DNA from: Casuarina equisetifolia
Lineage: Eukaryota; Streptophyta; Magnoliopsida; Fagales; Casuarinaceae
Direction of reading: 5' to 3'
DNA length: 64,000 nt
Assembly (NCBI GenBank): GCA_028551475.1
Contig: CM052359.1
Coordinates: forward strand, 4,465,583 to 4,529,582
Shown here: positions 63,683 to 64,000 of the stretch, piece after piece
Numbering within the stretch: the stretch's first letter is position 1
How the letters are laid out: the number at the start of each line of letters is the position of its first letter
The notes under the pieces: generated by a model
Database searches by the model: none
What the model saw: the letters and a program-made list of their open reading frames with translations, nothing else
What the model was told of the DNA's origin: nothing
Translations under genes and position numbers: made by a program

Positions 63683-64000
63683 CCTCAAAATTCTACAATT
63701 AGAGAGAGATAGAAGTGTTCCTTGCATGCTTAATATGCATAATATACATAATATACATAACTCCCTATAAAAAAAGACTCTTAGAATTCCTATATGAAAA
63801 TCTCATCAAGCTAGTGTAAGTAGAGTAAGAGTAGATAAAAGCTTTAGAATTCGCCAAGTGCAATATTTGAGCTTAGATGATGATATTTTGTAATCAAACA
63901 ATTTTGTAAATTTTTTTTATAGGTGATATATAATTTGACCTTTCACAAAAAAAAAGCATCTAGCTAAGAAGATTGGATTTTGCCTTGTGGATCTTTGTCA
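63683..64000. other. No gene recognised
   Basis: AT-rich, with a short repeated ATAATATACATA motif near 63735-63760. It may be internal sequence of the element whose LTR fragment lies just to the left. Confidence 0.3.

Overview
The window looks like nuclear DNA of a dicotyledonous plant. Genes are split by many short AT-rich GT-AG introns, intergenic DNA is AT-rich and full of retrotransposon remains, and every recognisable protein is of a plant type. I cannot name the species. Exon models were built by hand from splice signals, reading phase and protein motifs; each gene called intact keeps one open frame across all its exons.

Layout. 602-835 (+) is the last exon of an unrecognised gene. 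3093-3524 (-) is an unrecognised coding remnant. 6571-10176 (+) is a shaggy/GSK3 kinase with 12 coding exons (409 aa). 12881-20818 (-) is a large full-size ABCG-like transporter (11 exons, 1609 aa) with a PDZ-like domain between its first ATPase domain and first membrane domain, and with eroded ATPase motifs. 22071-24632 (+) is the small zinc-finger protein of the U11/U12 minor spliceosome (152 aa), with a gypsy remnant in its second intron. 25155-26255 (-) is a decayed second copy of the ABC gene, and 12149-12330 is a decayed copy of the zinc-finger gene tail, so a zinc-finger/ABC pair was duplicated in tandem and each unit kept a different member. 29296-31097 and 34808-36636 (+) are tandem polygalacturonase-like genes; the first is intact, and the second has a one-base frame break at its exon 1/2 junction. 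39208-41586 (-) is a pyroglutamyl-peptidase I. 45594-50083 (+) is a plastid-type G6PDH of the G6PD4 class. 51857-52210 (+) is a NIMIN-type NPR1-interacting repressor with TGACG elements upstream of its TATA box.

From about 55.4 kb to the end there is no cellular gene. A minus-strand Ty1/copia carcass (about 55449 to 60638) carries a 5'-truncated LINE in its RNase H region and a solo LTR with perfect target duplication between its protease and pre-integrase regions; a second, longer solo LTR interrupts gag. Other LTR pieces lie near 44.0 kb and 63.3 kb.

Functionally the genes are independent, as is usual in plants: brassinosteroid/stress kinase signalling (GSK3), minor-intron splicing, pectin breakdown in the cell wall, N-terminal pyroglutamate removal, the redox/oxidative pentose phosphate route, and salicylic-acid defence control. 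The most unusual item is the ABC protein: a conserved full-length frame with a PDZ-like insertion and two apparently impaired ATP sites.
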